64,000 nt of DNA, taken from positions 1 through 64,000 of the forward strand of contig NZ_RWKH01000024.1 of NCBI RefSeq assembly GCF_003984625.1, read 5' to 3'. Shown here piece by piece: positions 31,801-39,917 of this stretch. A model generated the notes under the pieces. That model was not told the DNA's origin. It worked only from the letters and a program-made list of their open reading frames with translations, and did no database searches. Both the position numbers and the translations under genes were made by a program. Source of the stretch: Variovorax sp. DXTD-1 (lineage in GTDB: Bacteria > Pseudomonadota > Gammaproteobacteria > Burkholderiales > Burkholderiaceae_C). The number at the start of each line of letters is the position of its first letter. Position 1 is the stretch's first letter.

Positions 31801-34800
31801 CCTGGGCGTCAGGCTCGGGTCCGGGTTCGGATTGATGCGCTTCTTCGGCAGCTGTAACCGTGTCCGCAACCGCCACCGGCGGCTCGACCGGCCCAGGCGC
31901 TGCCGCAGGCGTTTCGTCCACGGCTGCAACGGGTTCTTCCGGCGCCAGCAGGAACGCCGGTTCGGTAACCGCGGGCTCATCTTCCACCGGCTCGGCCGCA
32001 GGCTCGCTCTCCTTGGCCTGCAAGGGCTCGGGTGCCCAGTCCAGGTCGGGCAGTGCCACGGGCGTTTGCAGCAGCTCAGGCGTGGCGACCGGCGCGGGTT
32101 CTTCGGCGGGTTCGGCGGCAAATTGAGCGGCGGACGGTGCGGGCTCTGCCTTTTCGGGCGCCAGGAAATCGAAATCTCCGCTGCCGGTCAGCACTTCGAA
32201 GGACTCTTCCGGGCTCGGCTTGGTTTCGAAGTCGAGGAAGTCGGTCGAAGCGAAATCGTCGTCGGTTTCGTGCTTCGCGGATTGCTCCAGCACCTGCGGC
32301 GGCAATTCGAAGTCCGGGGCGGGCGCGGCGGCTGGCGATGCGACGGGTGACAGCGCCAGATCTGGCAAGCCGCGCAGTTCCGAAAGCTCGGGCAACTCCG
32401 GCAGTTCCGGCATCGGCAGGGGAGCGGCCACGGGCGGCTCCGCGGCAATATGGCGCGCGGCCACCGCAAGGGCGTCCGCATCGATGCGTGGCGGCGCGGT
32501 CGGCACGGGTTCGCCGGCCAGCAACGCGTTGGCCACGCGGCTGAAATGCGACGACTGCCAGCTGTGCTGGGCGCCCGACGCAATGGCTTCGACCCATTCG
32601 CTGAATTCGCCGAGCGCATTGCGCGTGGCGGAAAGCAGCTCGGGCGTAGCGTCGCGCTGGTCGGCCAGCCAGGTGTTGAGCACCTGCTCGAAGGACCAGG
32701 CGGCGTCGCCGAAGTCGGTGAGACCGACCATGCGCGAGCTGCCCTTGAGCGTGTGGAACGCACGGCGCAGGATGGTGAGTTCTTCGGTGTCGTCGGGGTG
32801 GCCGCCAAGCTCGTCGATGGCGGCCAGGCCGTTCTGCACCACTTCGCGGGCCTCGTCGAGGAAGATGTTCTGCAGGTCGTCTTCTTCGAGCTCGGTCACC
32901 TCGGTGTCGGGCAGCGCCGCGGGACCGGTGATCTTGTTCGTCCAGCTGTCGGCCTTGCGGCTGAATTCCTCGATGGGCGACACCTTCGCCTTGCGGTTGG
33001 GCGTGGCCAGCGCGGCCAGCTTCGAGGCGATCTGTGCATCGACCTCCTCGATGCTGAGCACGGCTTCAGCGCCGGCAGGCTTGTCGTCCGCCACCGCGGC
33101 ATCGGCGGCATCGCTGTCCGCGGCCTGGCGGCCCATCAGCGGCTTGAGCTCGCCGGCTTCGGCGTCGAACACGAACAGGCGCTTGGCCAGCGCCGGCTGG
33201 TAGCCCAGCATGTCGATCAGGAAGCCGAGCGCGCCCAGGTTGTTGCCCAGCGCATCGAAGCTGTGCATTTCCTCGACGGGCGATGCGTTGCCCACGAGCA
33301 TCTGCTCGACGTCGTCGCGCATGCGCTGCACGGTGTGCGCGGCCTGCTCGAGGCCCAGCACCGAGAACACGCCGCGCATTTGCAGCAGCTGGCTCGGCAC
33401 GGTGCGCAGCAGCGCCTTTTCGGTCGGGCGGCGGAAGTACTGGTCGAGCGACTTTTCAAGTTCGCTCAGGTGGCTGCGCAGCTCGTCGACCACGGTGCCC
33501 ATGGTCTGGCGATCGCTCACGCGGCGATACAGGTCTTCCATCCAGGGCTCGAGAGGCTCCGAATGGCCGCCCGCGCGCACGCGCTCGATGCGGCCGGCCA
33601 GCTGCAGGGTACGGGAGGTGAGCTGCGGATCGCTGGGGTCCAGGTCTTCGAGCGCGGCTTCCAGGTAGAGCACCGAGGTGGCGACTTCCATCGCGAGTTC
33701 GGTGTCGGGCGCCTGTCCGGTGCGCACGGAGGCTTCGACCGCGTGCGTCAGCGCTTGCACCATCGGCAGGCTCGGCGGATGCAGCTTCTGCAGCGATTCG
33801 CCCAGCTGCGCAAAGGTGTCGGCCACCTGGCGCGTGCGGGTGATGTCGCCGCCCGAAAGCGCCGACCACATTTCCTTGGCGGTTTCGATGCGCTTGCGGG
33901 CTTGCGTGAGCACCAGCGGATCGAAGCGGCCGAACTGCTCGACGCTGTAGTTGATGTACGGCTCGCTCGCAACGCCCCAGGCGCTGCGCACGGTGCGCAG
34001 CGTGGCGGCGTCGTCGCAGCCGGTAGGCACGGCCTGCGCGCAGAAGAACAGCAGGTCCTGGCCGAGCCGGTCGGACACGGTGCTGTCGCCGCGTGCCAGC
34101 GTGGCGTATTGCAGCAGCACGCGCGAGGCGGCGCGCTTGACGTACGAATCGGCGGGAATCAGCTCGAGCGCCAGGGCCTCGAAGAAGCCCGCGGCCAGGG
34201 TCCAGAAGCTCGCGACGCGGGGCAGCAGCGCGCCGCGTCCGAGCCCCAGGCAAAGGGCGTGCAGCCGGCGAGCGGCCTGCGCGTCGCCGGTCTTGACCAA
34301 CTGCAGCACTTCGCGGTCGAGCCGCGAACGCACCGCCGGGTCATAGGCCAATGCGGCCTGGGTGAGCGCGGGACGGACTTCGACCCAGCGCCAGGCAATG
34401 CTCCACAGGTCCGCCGGGTGAACGCGCTCGTTGCCGACCAGTTCGAGCACATCGCGGTACTGCGGAAACAGCGCCACCGACGACACGGGCTTGCCGGCCA
34501 GCAGCGCGTTGAGGAAATCGACGACGGCAAAGCCGGCGCGTTCGATCTTCACGACCGCGCTCTCGGTGCAGCGCTGCGGTTCGGCAATGAAGCCCTGGAC
34601 CGCGAATTCGATGGAGCCGAGCACCAGCGCCGGAGCGGTGTTGCCCACCATCTGCAAGGCACCGACGGACTGGTGCAGTTGCTGGCGAGCCATTTGCAGC
34701 GGGCCGCTCTCGAGCTCCGAGGTATTGCCCACGTCGCGCACAAAGCGACGCAGCGACTTGGCAACGCTGTCGAGGGATTTCTGGATTTCTCCCAGAACCC

Positions 34801-34876
34801 AGGCCAGCGGCCCAAGGTCTTCGGTGGCCGGCACGTTGCCAGCGAGGGGGGCCGTGGCAGGGGTTTGAATCGACAC
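28817..34876 (-). CDS. chpA: ChpA/PilL-type hybrid CheA histidine kinase (Pil-Chp)
   Basis: A very large (2019-aa) CheA-like kinase of the type IV pilus chemosensory system. Visible modules: an N-terminal helical region; a phosphoacceptor HPt with HTLKGSSRMVG near residue 707; a long Pro/Ala/Glu-rich linker (about 790-1030); an HPt-like AHSLAGSSATVG near 1092; a second canonical HPt with HTLKGSARLAG near 1255; a dimerisation region; an HATPase core with HLLRNCVAHGIED, DDGAGLD and GRGIGMDVVRAQI (about 1580-1690); a CheW-like domain; and a C-terminal receiver with VVDDSITVRRV and phospho-Asp in LSDIEMPRMDG near 1942. It is the last gene of the pilGHIJ-chpA operon. Confidence 0.95.
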   Translation of the reverse strand: MSIQTPATAPLAGNVPATEDLGPLAWVLGEIQKSLDSVAKSLRRFVRDVGNTSELESGPLQMARQQLHQSVGALQMVGNTAPALVLGSIEFAVQGFIAEPQRCTESAVVKIERAGFAVVDFLNALLAGKPVSSVALFPQYRDVLELVGNERVHPADLWSIAWRWVEVRPALTQAALAYDPAVRSRLDREVLQLVKTGDAQAARRLHALCLGLGRGALLPRVASFWTLAAGFFEALALELIPADSYVKRAASRVLLQYATLARGDSTVSDRLGQDLLFFCAQAVPTGCDDAATLRTVRSAWGVASEPYINYSVEQFGRFDPLVLTQARKRIETAKEMWSALSGGDITRTRQVADTFAQLGESLQKLHPPSLPMVQALTHAVEASVRTGQAPDTELAMEVATSVLYLEAALEDLDPSDPQLTSRTLQLAGRIERVRAGGHSEPLEPWMEDLYRRVSDRQTMGTVVDELRSHLSELEKSLDQYFRRPTEKALLRTVPSQLLQMRGVFSVLGLEQAAHTVQRMRDDVEQMLVGNASPVEEMHSFDALGNNLGALGFLIDMLGYQPALAKRLFVFDAEAGELKPLMGRQAADSDAADAAVADDKPAGAEAVLSIEEVDAQIASKLAALATPNRKAKVSPIEEFSRKADSWTNKITGPAALPDTEVTELEEDDLQNIFLDEAREVVQNGLAAIDELGGHPDDTEELTILRRAFHTLKGSSRMVGLTDFGDAAWSFEQVLNTWLADQRDATPELLSATRNALGEFSEWVEAIASGAQHSWQSSHFSRVANALLAGEPVPTAPPRIDADALAVAARHIAAEPPVAAPLPMPELPELPELSELRGLPDLALSPVASPAAAPAPDFELPPQVLEQSAKHETDDDFASTDFLDFETKPSPEESFEVLTGSGDFDFLAPEKAEPAPSAAQFAAEPAEEPAPVATPELLQTPVALPDLDWAPEPLQAKESEPAAEPVEDEPAVTEPAFLLAPEEPVAAVDETPAAAPGPVEPPVAVADTVTAAEEAHQSEPGPEPDAQVQEPAEAAASSGADDQVKVIGPLRIGIALYNVYLNEADEWSRQLATEVGEWALESHERLSDSTVALAHSLAGSSATVGFHSLSGMARLLEAALQHLQMQGSGTREQGVVLVAAADELRRLLHQFAVGFLREPSEGTLQALRDIAAAPMPAEAAARADVRPLQHMVATDSVADVALDDSEDAIDVADAVDIDLFPIFEEEAAELLPQLGQALRQWAHHPDDNAPRASVLRTLHTLKGSARLAGAMRLGERAHRMESEIEILGTQGGADRAEIEKLLTRLDSLQSTFDALRAADDATQAEVAQLVVAATAAQPGVQLVQVAAEAGVPANDEIAAGGDQNTDAVETAAVPSLLPRPAPALLAPLRTASTQAVRIRTQLLDRLVAQTGEVIITRSRLEAELGQLRGSLSDLTGNLDRLRQQLRDIEVQAESQMQSRLAQAKDSQQSFDPLEFDRFTRVQELTRMMAESVNDVATVQRTLQKTVQATEDDLSVQARQTRELQRGLLRTRMVEFEGISDRLYRVVRQASKDTGKQVRLDIVGGSIEMDRGVLDRMTPAFEHLLRNCVAHGIEDPAAREKAGKDAHGLIVIDLHHEGNDVSVSFRDDGAGLDHKRIAERARTLGLLEPGQELSPEEATELIFKPGFSTAGQVSELAGRGIGMDVVRAQIAALGGRIETHSTAGRGTTFKLVLPLTTAVTHVVMLRAGEVSIGVPSNLVELVQRVSSTELEAAYLHNSHPFGSEQVPFYWAGALLQASARSEHPTSKNNTVVIVRSAAQRVGLHVDEVLGNQEVVVKNLGPQLARLPGLAGISVLASGAVALIYNPVALAAVHGEQARMRQAAALAVSAQAGSAEADQGAPQEPLPMLAPPVPQVPLVLVVDDSITVRRVTQRLLQREGYRVSLAADGLQALERLQQERPAVVLSDIEMPRMDGFDLARNIRADESMAGLPIIMITSRIAEKHRDYARTLGVNHYLGKPYSEDELLRLVRAYTSEPALAAAA

Positions 34877-34904
34877 GTTGGATGCTCGCCGTTCTTATCT
34901 CTTG

Positions 34905-37226
34905 TCAGGCAATTTTGAAACGGGCGACGGAGCGGCGCAGTTCTTCGGCCATCTGCGAAAGCTCGCGCACCTGCTGGGCGGTGGTACGGGTACCTTCTCC
35001 GGTCTGCTCGGTCACCGCAAAAATGTGCTGGATGTTGGCAGCCACCACGTTGGCCGAATCGGCTTCGCGGGAGGCGGATTGCGAAATCTGTTCAATCAGT
35101 TCTGCAAGGCGGCGCGACACGCGGTCAATCTCCGTCAGTGCGGTACCGGCATTGTCGGACAGCTTGGCCCCTTCGACCACACCCTGCGTGGAACGCTCCA
35201 TGGCGCCCACCGCATCCTGCGTGTCGGTCTGAATGGCCTTCACCAGCGCCGAAATCTGGCGCGTGGCGTCTGCGGAGCGTTCGGCCAGCCGTTGCACTTC
35301 TTCCGCCACCACCGAGAAGCCGCGACCGGCTTCACCGGCCGATGCGGCCTGAATGGCGGCGTTCAGCGCCAGCACGTTCGTCTGTTCGGTAATGTCCGAG
35401 ATCAGCTCGGTGATTTCGCCGATCTCCTGCGAGGATTCGCCCAGGCGCTTGATCCGCTTGGAGGTTTCCTGAATCTGGTCGCGGATGGAGTTCATACCGC
35501 CGATGGCGTTCTGCACAGCCTGCAGGCCCGACGATGCGGCTTGCAGCGACTGGCGCGCCACCGTGGCGGACTCTTGCGCTTGCGACGACACGCCGTTGAT
35601 TCGCTCGGCCATGGTCAGCACCGACTGGCCGGTTTCGCGAATTTCGCGCAGCTGTTCGGTCGAGGCGGCGAGCAGTTCGGTCGAGGTGCTTTCCACCTGC
35701 GACGTCGTCTGTGCCACGCGGGTTGCCGTGTTCTGCACGTTGCCCACCAGCAGTCGCAGTTCTTCCACCGTGTAGTTCACCGAGTCGGCAATGGCGCCGG
35801 TGATGTCCTCGGTCACGGTCGCTTCCTGCGTCAGGTCGCCTTCGGCCACTGTCTGCAGTTCGTTCATCAGCCGAAGAATGGCGGCCTGGTTGGCGTTGTT
35901 GATGCGGCCGGCCTCGTCGCTGGCCTGTTCGGCCGCAAGACGTTCGCGCTCGGCGATGGCGGCGCGTTCGCGGCCTTCGCGCACCTGCACGAAACCGATG
36001 GCGCCGGCAAGAGCCAGGGCGGCCAGCGACAGCACGAACAGCAGCACGATGGTTCCGGCGCCCAGGCCGGTGCGTGCGGAGAGTTTGTCCTGCAGCTCGC
36101 CGAGCGACTTGCGCAGCGGTTCGCTGTCGGTCAGGATGGAAGCCTGCGCTTCGCGCGCGGCCACCAGGCCCTGCAGGTTGCCCAGAATGGCGGAGGCCTG
36201 CGTGCGCATCTGCTCGTAGGTCTTCAGGATGGCTTCGAGCTGCTGGCGCGTTTGCGGGTCTTTCGAGCCGGGGAAACGCTGCTGCGCATTGCCGTCGAGC
36301 AGCCCGCGGGTGGTTTCCTGGAAGGTGTTCAGGTCCTTGCCGAGCAGGAACACGGCGTCGGGGTTCACGCCTTCGACCGTGAAGAATTCGTTGGTCGACT
36401 TGCCGATGCGCTGGGTCAGCATCACGAGTTGGCCGGCGGCCGAGATTTCAGGCAGCGTGGCGTTCTGCTGCATCTTCAGCGAAGCGACGGTTTCCGTCAT
36501 TTCGAGCAGCGCGGACGACTGCTGGTTGATGTCGCGCAAGGCGGCGCCCACCTGGGTCAGGATCTGGCGCTGGGACAGCACGACCTTGGCGCTGGCATCC
36601 GCACGGGCGACCAGCGGGTTGATCTTGGCCATGTCCTCGTCGTACTGGTTGCCCACGCGCTCGAGGCGCAGGGCATCGTCGCCGTTGGTCAGGCCCTGCA
36701 CGCGGCGCGTGAGGTCGTCGGCGCTGTCCTTCACTTCGACGAACGCGGGCGCGCTGCCCACGAGAGCCTGGGAAATCGATTTGGCGAGACGCTGCGACTG
36801 CATCAGCGACTGGCCGGTGGCGGCCACCTGTTGCGCGAGGCGCTCGGCGCGAAGAATGGCGGAGCCGGCTACCAGCAGCAGCAGCAGCACCACCACGGCC
36901 AGCATGATCGCCAGGATCCGCTGCTGGCGCGCCGGCCTGGAGTCTGCCTTGGCGGCTGCGGCCTGTGCTTCGTCGAGCGGGCCTGCGCCCGCCTCGTTGG
37001 CTGCTTCGCTGGGAGGCAGCGCGCCGCCGTCGGCAAAGCCGGTAGGCGCGGGGTCGGCGGCGGAGCGGCCTTGTTTTCGGGCCAGGCGGACGGTCTTCTC
37101 GTCCAGCGCCTGCACCGTATCGGCATCGTCGAGCGACAAGGTGGAACCTGAACCGTCGACGCGGGCCTTTTCGTTGCCGCTGTTCGCGGGCAGTAATTTC
37201 TTGAACTTGTCGGCGATCGAGCTCAC
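34905..37226 (-). CDS. pilJ: PilJ-type methyl-accepting chemotaxis protein
   Basis: The 773-aa membrane receptor of the Pil-Chp pathway. The order is: cytoplasmic low-complexity N-terminus, TM1 (about residues 108-128, ILAIMLAVVVLLLLLVAGSAIL), periplasmic PilJ-type sensor region, TM2 (about 390-410, IVLLFVLSLAALALAGAIGFVQV), a HAMP-like region, and a signalling hairpin with TEQTNVLALNAAIQAASAGEAGRGFSVVAEEVQRLAERS. The chosen start is the GTG at 37226, which follows AAGGA by 7 bases and gives SSIADKFKKLLPA, typical for these proteins; the longer ATG frame overlaps pilI. Confidence 0.95.
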   Translation of the reverse strand: MSSIADKFKKLLPANSGNEKARVDGSGSTLSLDDADTVQALDEKTVRLARKQGRSAADPAPTGFADGGALPPSEAANEAGAGPLDEAQAAAAKADSRPARQQRILAIMLAVVVLLLLLVAGSAILRAERLAQQVAATGQSLMQSQRLAKSISQALVGSAPAFVEVKDSADDLTRRVQGLTNGDDALRLERVGNQYDEDMAKINPLVARADASAKVVLSQRQILTQVGAALRDINQQSSALLEMTETVASLKMQQNATLPEISAAGQLVMLTQRIGKSTNEFFTVEGVNPDAVFLLGKDLNTFQETTRGLLDGNAQQRFPGSKDPQTRQQLEAILKTYEQMRTQASAILGNLQGLVAAREAQASILTDSEPLRKSLGELQDKLSARTGLGAGTIVLLFVLSLAALALAGAIGFVQVREGRERAAIAERERLAAEQASDEAGRINNANQAAILRLMNELQTVAEGDLTQEATVTEDITGAIADSVNYTVEELRLLVGNVQNTATRVAQTTSQVESTSTELLAASTEQLREIRETGQSVLTMAERINGVSSQAQESATVARQSLQAASSGLQAVQNAIGGMNSIRDQIQETSKRIKRLGESSQEIGEITELISDITEQTNVLALNAAIQAASAGEAGRGFSVVAEEVQRLAERSADATRQISALVKAIQTDTQDAVGAMERSTQGVVEGAKLSDNAGTALTEIDRVSRRLAELIEQISQSASREADSANVVAANIQHIFAVTEQTGEGTRTTAQQVRELSQMAEELRRSVARFKIA

Positions 37227-37269
37227 GGTCGGTCCTTCAGGGTGGTTGTCTCTGGGCTGTGCATAAGCA

Positions 37270-37803
37270 CTAGGCGCCAATACTCAAAAACTCGGGTTGC
37301 TGCGAAAGCGCCTGCAGGTTGATTTCCTGCCAGCGCTCACCCGCCGCATCGGTGTACAGATGCCCCAGCCACGCGGGTGCTTCTGCGCTTGGCGGCTCCG
37401 CGGCCGTGAAGGCCTCGGCGCCGCGCAACCCCGCCAGTCGGTCGACCAGCAATGCGCAGTTGACTTCGAGCAGCTCGTTGAGGGCAACGAGCCGCGATTG
37501 CATGCGGGCCGCCTCGGTGGCGGCCGGTCCGCTTGGAACGCCCGAGGCGAATGCCGACAGCTGCACCACGCCGAAGAGGCCGCCGCGCAGGTTGGCAACG
37601 CCAAGGAACCAGGGCGCCGTGTAAGGCACGGGCTGCGGGGGCGTCCAGGGAAAAATTTCGCCCGCGTGGCCGAGAGGAAAGAGGTACTTGCCCTCTCCCG
37701 CCTCGACCGCGAGCCACGTGGCGGCGACGCCAGTCGTGCGTGCGGCCTGCAGGCGGCTTGCTAGCCGGGACTGGAAGGCTCGGAGAGCGTCGCGATTCGC
37801 CAT
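37270..37803 (-). CDS. pilI: CheW-like coupling protein PilI
   Basis: A 177-aa single CheW-domain adaptor linking PilJ to the ChpA kinase. It has the CheW patterns EIFPWTPPQPVPYTAPWFLGVANLRGGLFGVVQLSAFAS and ALLVDRLAGLRG. Length fits PilI. It is bracketed by pilH (19-base gap upstream) and pilJ in canonical pilGHIJ order, which settles the naming over a generic CheW. Confidence 0.9.
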   Translation of the reverse strand: MANRDALRAFQSRLASRLQAARTTGVAATWLAVEAGEGKYLFPLGHAGEIFPWTPPQPVPYTAPWFLGVANLRGGLFGVVQLSAFASGVPSGPAATEAARMQSRLVALNELLEVNCALLVDRLAGLRGAEAFTAAEPPSAEAPAWLGHLYTDAAGERWQEINLQALSQQPEFLSIGA

Positions 37804-37822
37804 GGACTCGGTCGGCTCCAGC

Positions 37823-38188
37823 TCAGGCGAGCGCGGTGATCTTCGACATCAGGTCGGCCTCGTTGACCGGCTTCACGATGTAGTCGCGAGCGCCCTGGCG
37901 CATGCCCCAGACGCGATCGGTTTCCTGGTTCTTGCTGGTGCACAGGATGATCGGGATGGTGCCGTACTTCGGGTCGCGGGCAATCGCGCGCGTCAGCTGG
38001 AAGCCGTTCTGGCCGGGCATGACCACGTCCATGAGGATCAGGTCGGGCTGTTCTTCCTCGAGACGGCGCATGGCGTCGTCGGCGTTTTCGGCGGTCTTGA
38101 CGGCAAAGCCGTTCTTGCGGAGCAGGTCTGACAGGAACACCAGTTCCGTCTTGGAGTCGTCGACGACGAGGATTTTTCGAATGGGCAT
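37823..38188 (-). CDS. pilH: response regulator PilH
   Basis: A 121-aa stand-alone receiver domain. Acidic pocket KILVVDDSKTEL, phospho-Asp in LILMDVVMPGQNGFQLTRAI (about residue 52), conserved Thr/Ser in IILCTSKNQETDRVWGMRQGARDYIVKPV with the switch Lys. In Pseudomonas PilH antagonises PilG in controlling pilus retraction. The ATG overlaps the pilG stop by one base, indicating coupled translation. Confidence 0.93.
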   Translation of the reverse strand: MPIRKILVVDDSKTELVFLSDLLRKNGFAVKTAENADDAMRRLEEEQPDLILMDVVMPGQNGFQLTRAIARDPKYGTIPIILCTSKNQETDRVWGMRQGARDYIVKPVNEADLMSKITALA

Positions 38189-38586
38189 TACTGCACTTCC
38201 TGTTGAACAATGCCAAACTGCTGCACGGCCTGCAGCAGCTGGTCTTTGGTGAAAGGTTTGGTCAGGTAGTCCTGCGACCCGACCATGCGGCCGCGAGCCT
38301 TGTCGAAGACGCCGTCTTTCGAAGAGAGCATCACGACCGGAACATTGGAGAATTGAGCGTTGCGCTTGATGATGGCGCAGGTCTGATAACCGTCCAGGCG
38401 GGGCATCAGGATGTCGCAGAAAATCAGATGCGGCTTGTGATCGTTGATTTTCGAGAGCGCGTCAAAGCCGTCTTCCGCCAGAAGAACCTCGTGCCCGCCC
38501 TGCTTCAGAAATATTTCGGCACTGCGCCGGATCGTATTGCTGTCATCGATGACAAGCACCTTGTAACCTGATCCATTCGGCCCCAT
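38188..38586 (-). CDS. pilG: response regulator PilG
   Basis: A 132-aa stand-alone CheY-like receiver: VLVIDDSNTIRRSAEIFL, phospho-Asp in LIFCDILMPRLDGYQTCAII, PVVMLSSKDGVFDKARGRMVGSQDYLTKPF. It promotes type IV pilus extension and twitching in relatives. The ATG at 38586 has AGGAG 8 bases upstream; a GTG three codons earlier is too close to that motif. Rubredoxin lies 83 bases upstream on the same strand. Confidence 0.93.
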   Translation of the reverse strand: MGPNGSGYKVLVIDDSNTIRRSAEIFLKQGGHEVLLAEDGFDALSKINDHKPHLIFCDILMPRLDGYQTCAIIKRNAQFSNVPVVMLSSKDGVFDKARGRMVGSQDYLTKPFTKDQLLQAVQQFGIVQQEVQ

Positions 38587-38669
38587 TGCACACACTCCTG
38601 CTGAGATGAGACTTGGATGCCCGCCGCGCCGTACATCGACGCAAATCGCGTAGCCCTATGCCATGCTCT

Positions 38670-38840
38670 TCAGATTTCAACCATTTCGAAGTCTTCCTTG
38701 CGCGCACCGCACTCAGGACAGGTCCAGTTCATCGGGACATCGGCCCAGGCCGTGCCTGCCGCGATGCCGTCCTCCGGCACACCAACCGCTTCGTCATAGA
38801 TCCACCCACAAATCAGGCACATCCAAGTTTTCGTATTCAT
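38670..38840 (-). CDS. rubA: rubredoxin
   Basis: A 56-aa rubredoxin: MNTKTWMCLICGWIYDEAVG, then GIAAGTAWADVPMNWTCPECGARKEDFEMVEI. The two CxxCG motifs (residues ~8-12 and ~41-45) supply the four Cys ligands for a single iron. It is a small cytoplasmic electron carrier, often serving alkane hydroxylases or oxidative-stress reductases; no partner enzyme is seen here. It stands at the head of the pilG operon and is divergent from the thiD-like gene, an arrangement common in related betaproteobacteria. Confidence 0.95.
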   Translation of the reverse strand: MNTKTWMCLICGWIYDEAVGVPEDGIAAGTAWADVPMNWTCPECGARKEDFEMVEI

Positions 38841-38951
38841 CGGAGCTTAAAGTCCTTGTTCATTAAATGCAACGAGTGTATCTATGCGTATCTCACTGGC
38901 GGACGGTAAACGTCGCGCCCATGCCACCATCCAGGGGATTTTGCCCGGCGT

Positions 38952-39917
38952 ATGACCATTTACTTACATCCAGCAGACAACGCCCGCAAACCGGGCGATC
39001 TTAACGACCCCTCCGCGGACGCCGAAGAGGTTGCCGAACGCGACCTGAATCCGCCCTGCGTGCTGGTCTTCAACGCCAGCGATCCGAGCGGCGCCGGCGG
39101 CCTGGGCGCCGATGCGCTGGCCATGGCGTCGGTGGGCGCCCACATGCTTCCCGTGGTGACAGGGGCGTACGCCCGCGACACGGCCGAGATATTCGACCAT
39201 TTCGCCTTCGACGAGGAGGCCGTGGCCGAACAGGCGCGCGCCATCCTCGAGGACGTGGAAGTCCAGCTCATCAAGGTAGGCTTTGTGGGCAGCCCCGACA
39301 CACTGAGCACCATCGCCGAGACCGCCTCCGACTATCCGGAAGTGCCGCTGGTGGCCTATATGCCCAACCTTTCCTGGTGGGACGAGAACCTGATAGAGCC
39401 CTATCTGGATGCCTTCCGGGAGTTACTTTTGCCGCAGGCCACAGTGTTGGTTGGAAACCACAGCACGCTGTGGCGGTGGCTGCTTCCCGACTGGAGCGGC
39501 GACCGTCCGCCCGGCGCGCGCGACATTGCCAAGGCGGCGGGGGAGTTCGGCGTGCCCTACACGCTGGTAACCGGCATGGTGCTGCCCGACCAGTTCATCG
39601 ACAACGTGCTGGCCTCCCCGCAGTCAGTGCTCGCCAGCGAGAAATACGAGCGGCTCGAAGCCGTTTTTGCCGGTGCCGGCGACACCTTGTCGGCCGCACT
39701 GGCTGCCCTGCTCGCGAGCGGCACCGACCTGGTGGCCGCCACCACTGAAGCCCTGGCCTACATGGACCGCTGCCTCGACGCGGGCTTCAGGCCCGGCATG
39801 GGCCATGTGCTGCCCGACCGCCTGTTCTGGGCCGAGCCCGAAGACGACGAAGACGACGGTGAAGACCCCGACGCCTCCCCAGACTTTGCCCTGCCCCCTC
39901 ACGACACCAGACATTGA
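38952..39917 (+). CDS. thiD: hydroxymethylpyrimidine/phosphomethylpyrimidine kinase-like protein (ThiD family)
   Basis: A 321-aa ribokinase-fold protein related to ThiD, which phosphorylates HMP and HMP-P for thiamine synthesis. It retains NASDPSGAGGLGADALAMASVGAH (substrate-side motif) and a C-terminal anion-hole motif. That motif reads GAGDTLSAALAA, where typical ThiD enzymes have GTGCTLSA; the usual Cys is Asp, as in ribokinases. N-terminal ~35 residues and the acidic C-terminal tail (EPEDDEDDGEDPD) are extra. The stop overlaps the hemL ATG (TGATG). Assignment to ThiD proper is likely but not certain. Confidence 0.8.
   Translation: MTIYLHPADNARKPGDLNDPSADAEEVAERDLNPPCVLVFNASDPSGAGGLGADALAMASVGAHMLPVVTGAYARDTAEIFDHFAFDEEAVAEQARAILEDVEVQLIKVGFVGSPDTLSTIAETASDYPEVPLVAYMPNLSWWDENLIEPYLDAFRELLLPQATVLVGNHSTLWRWLLPDWSGDRPPGARDIAKAAGEFGVPYTLVTGMVLPDQFIDNVLASPQSVLASEKYERLEAVFAGAGDTLSAALAALLASGTDLVAATTEALAYMDRCLDAGFRPGMGHVLPDRLFWAEPEDDEDDGEDPDASPDFALPPHDTRH

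Noticed and set aside
32450..34918. Long plus-strand open frame of more than 800 codons opposite chpA
   Set aside because: It is the antisense of a GC-rich gene; its translation is His/Arg/Gly-rich with no recognisable motif, whereas the minus strand has clear HPt and kinase motifs.
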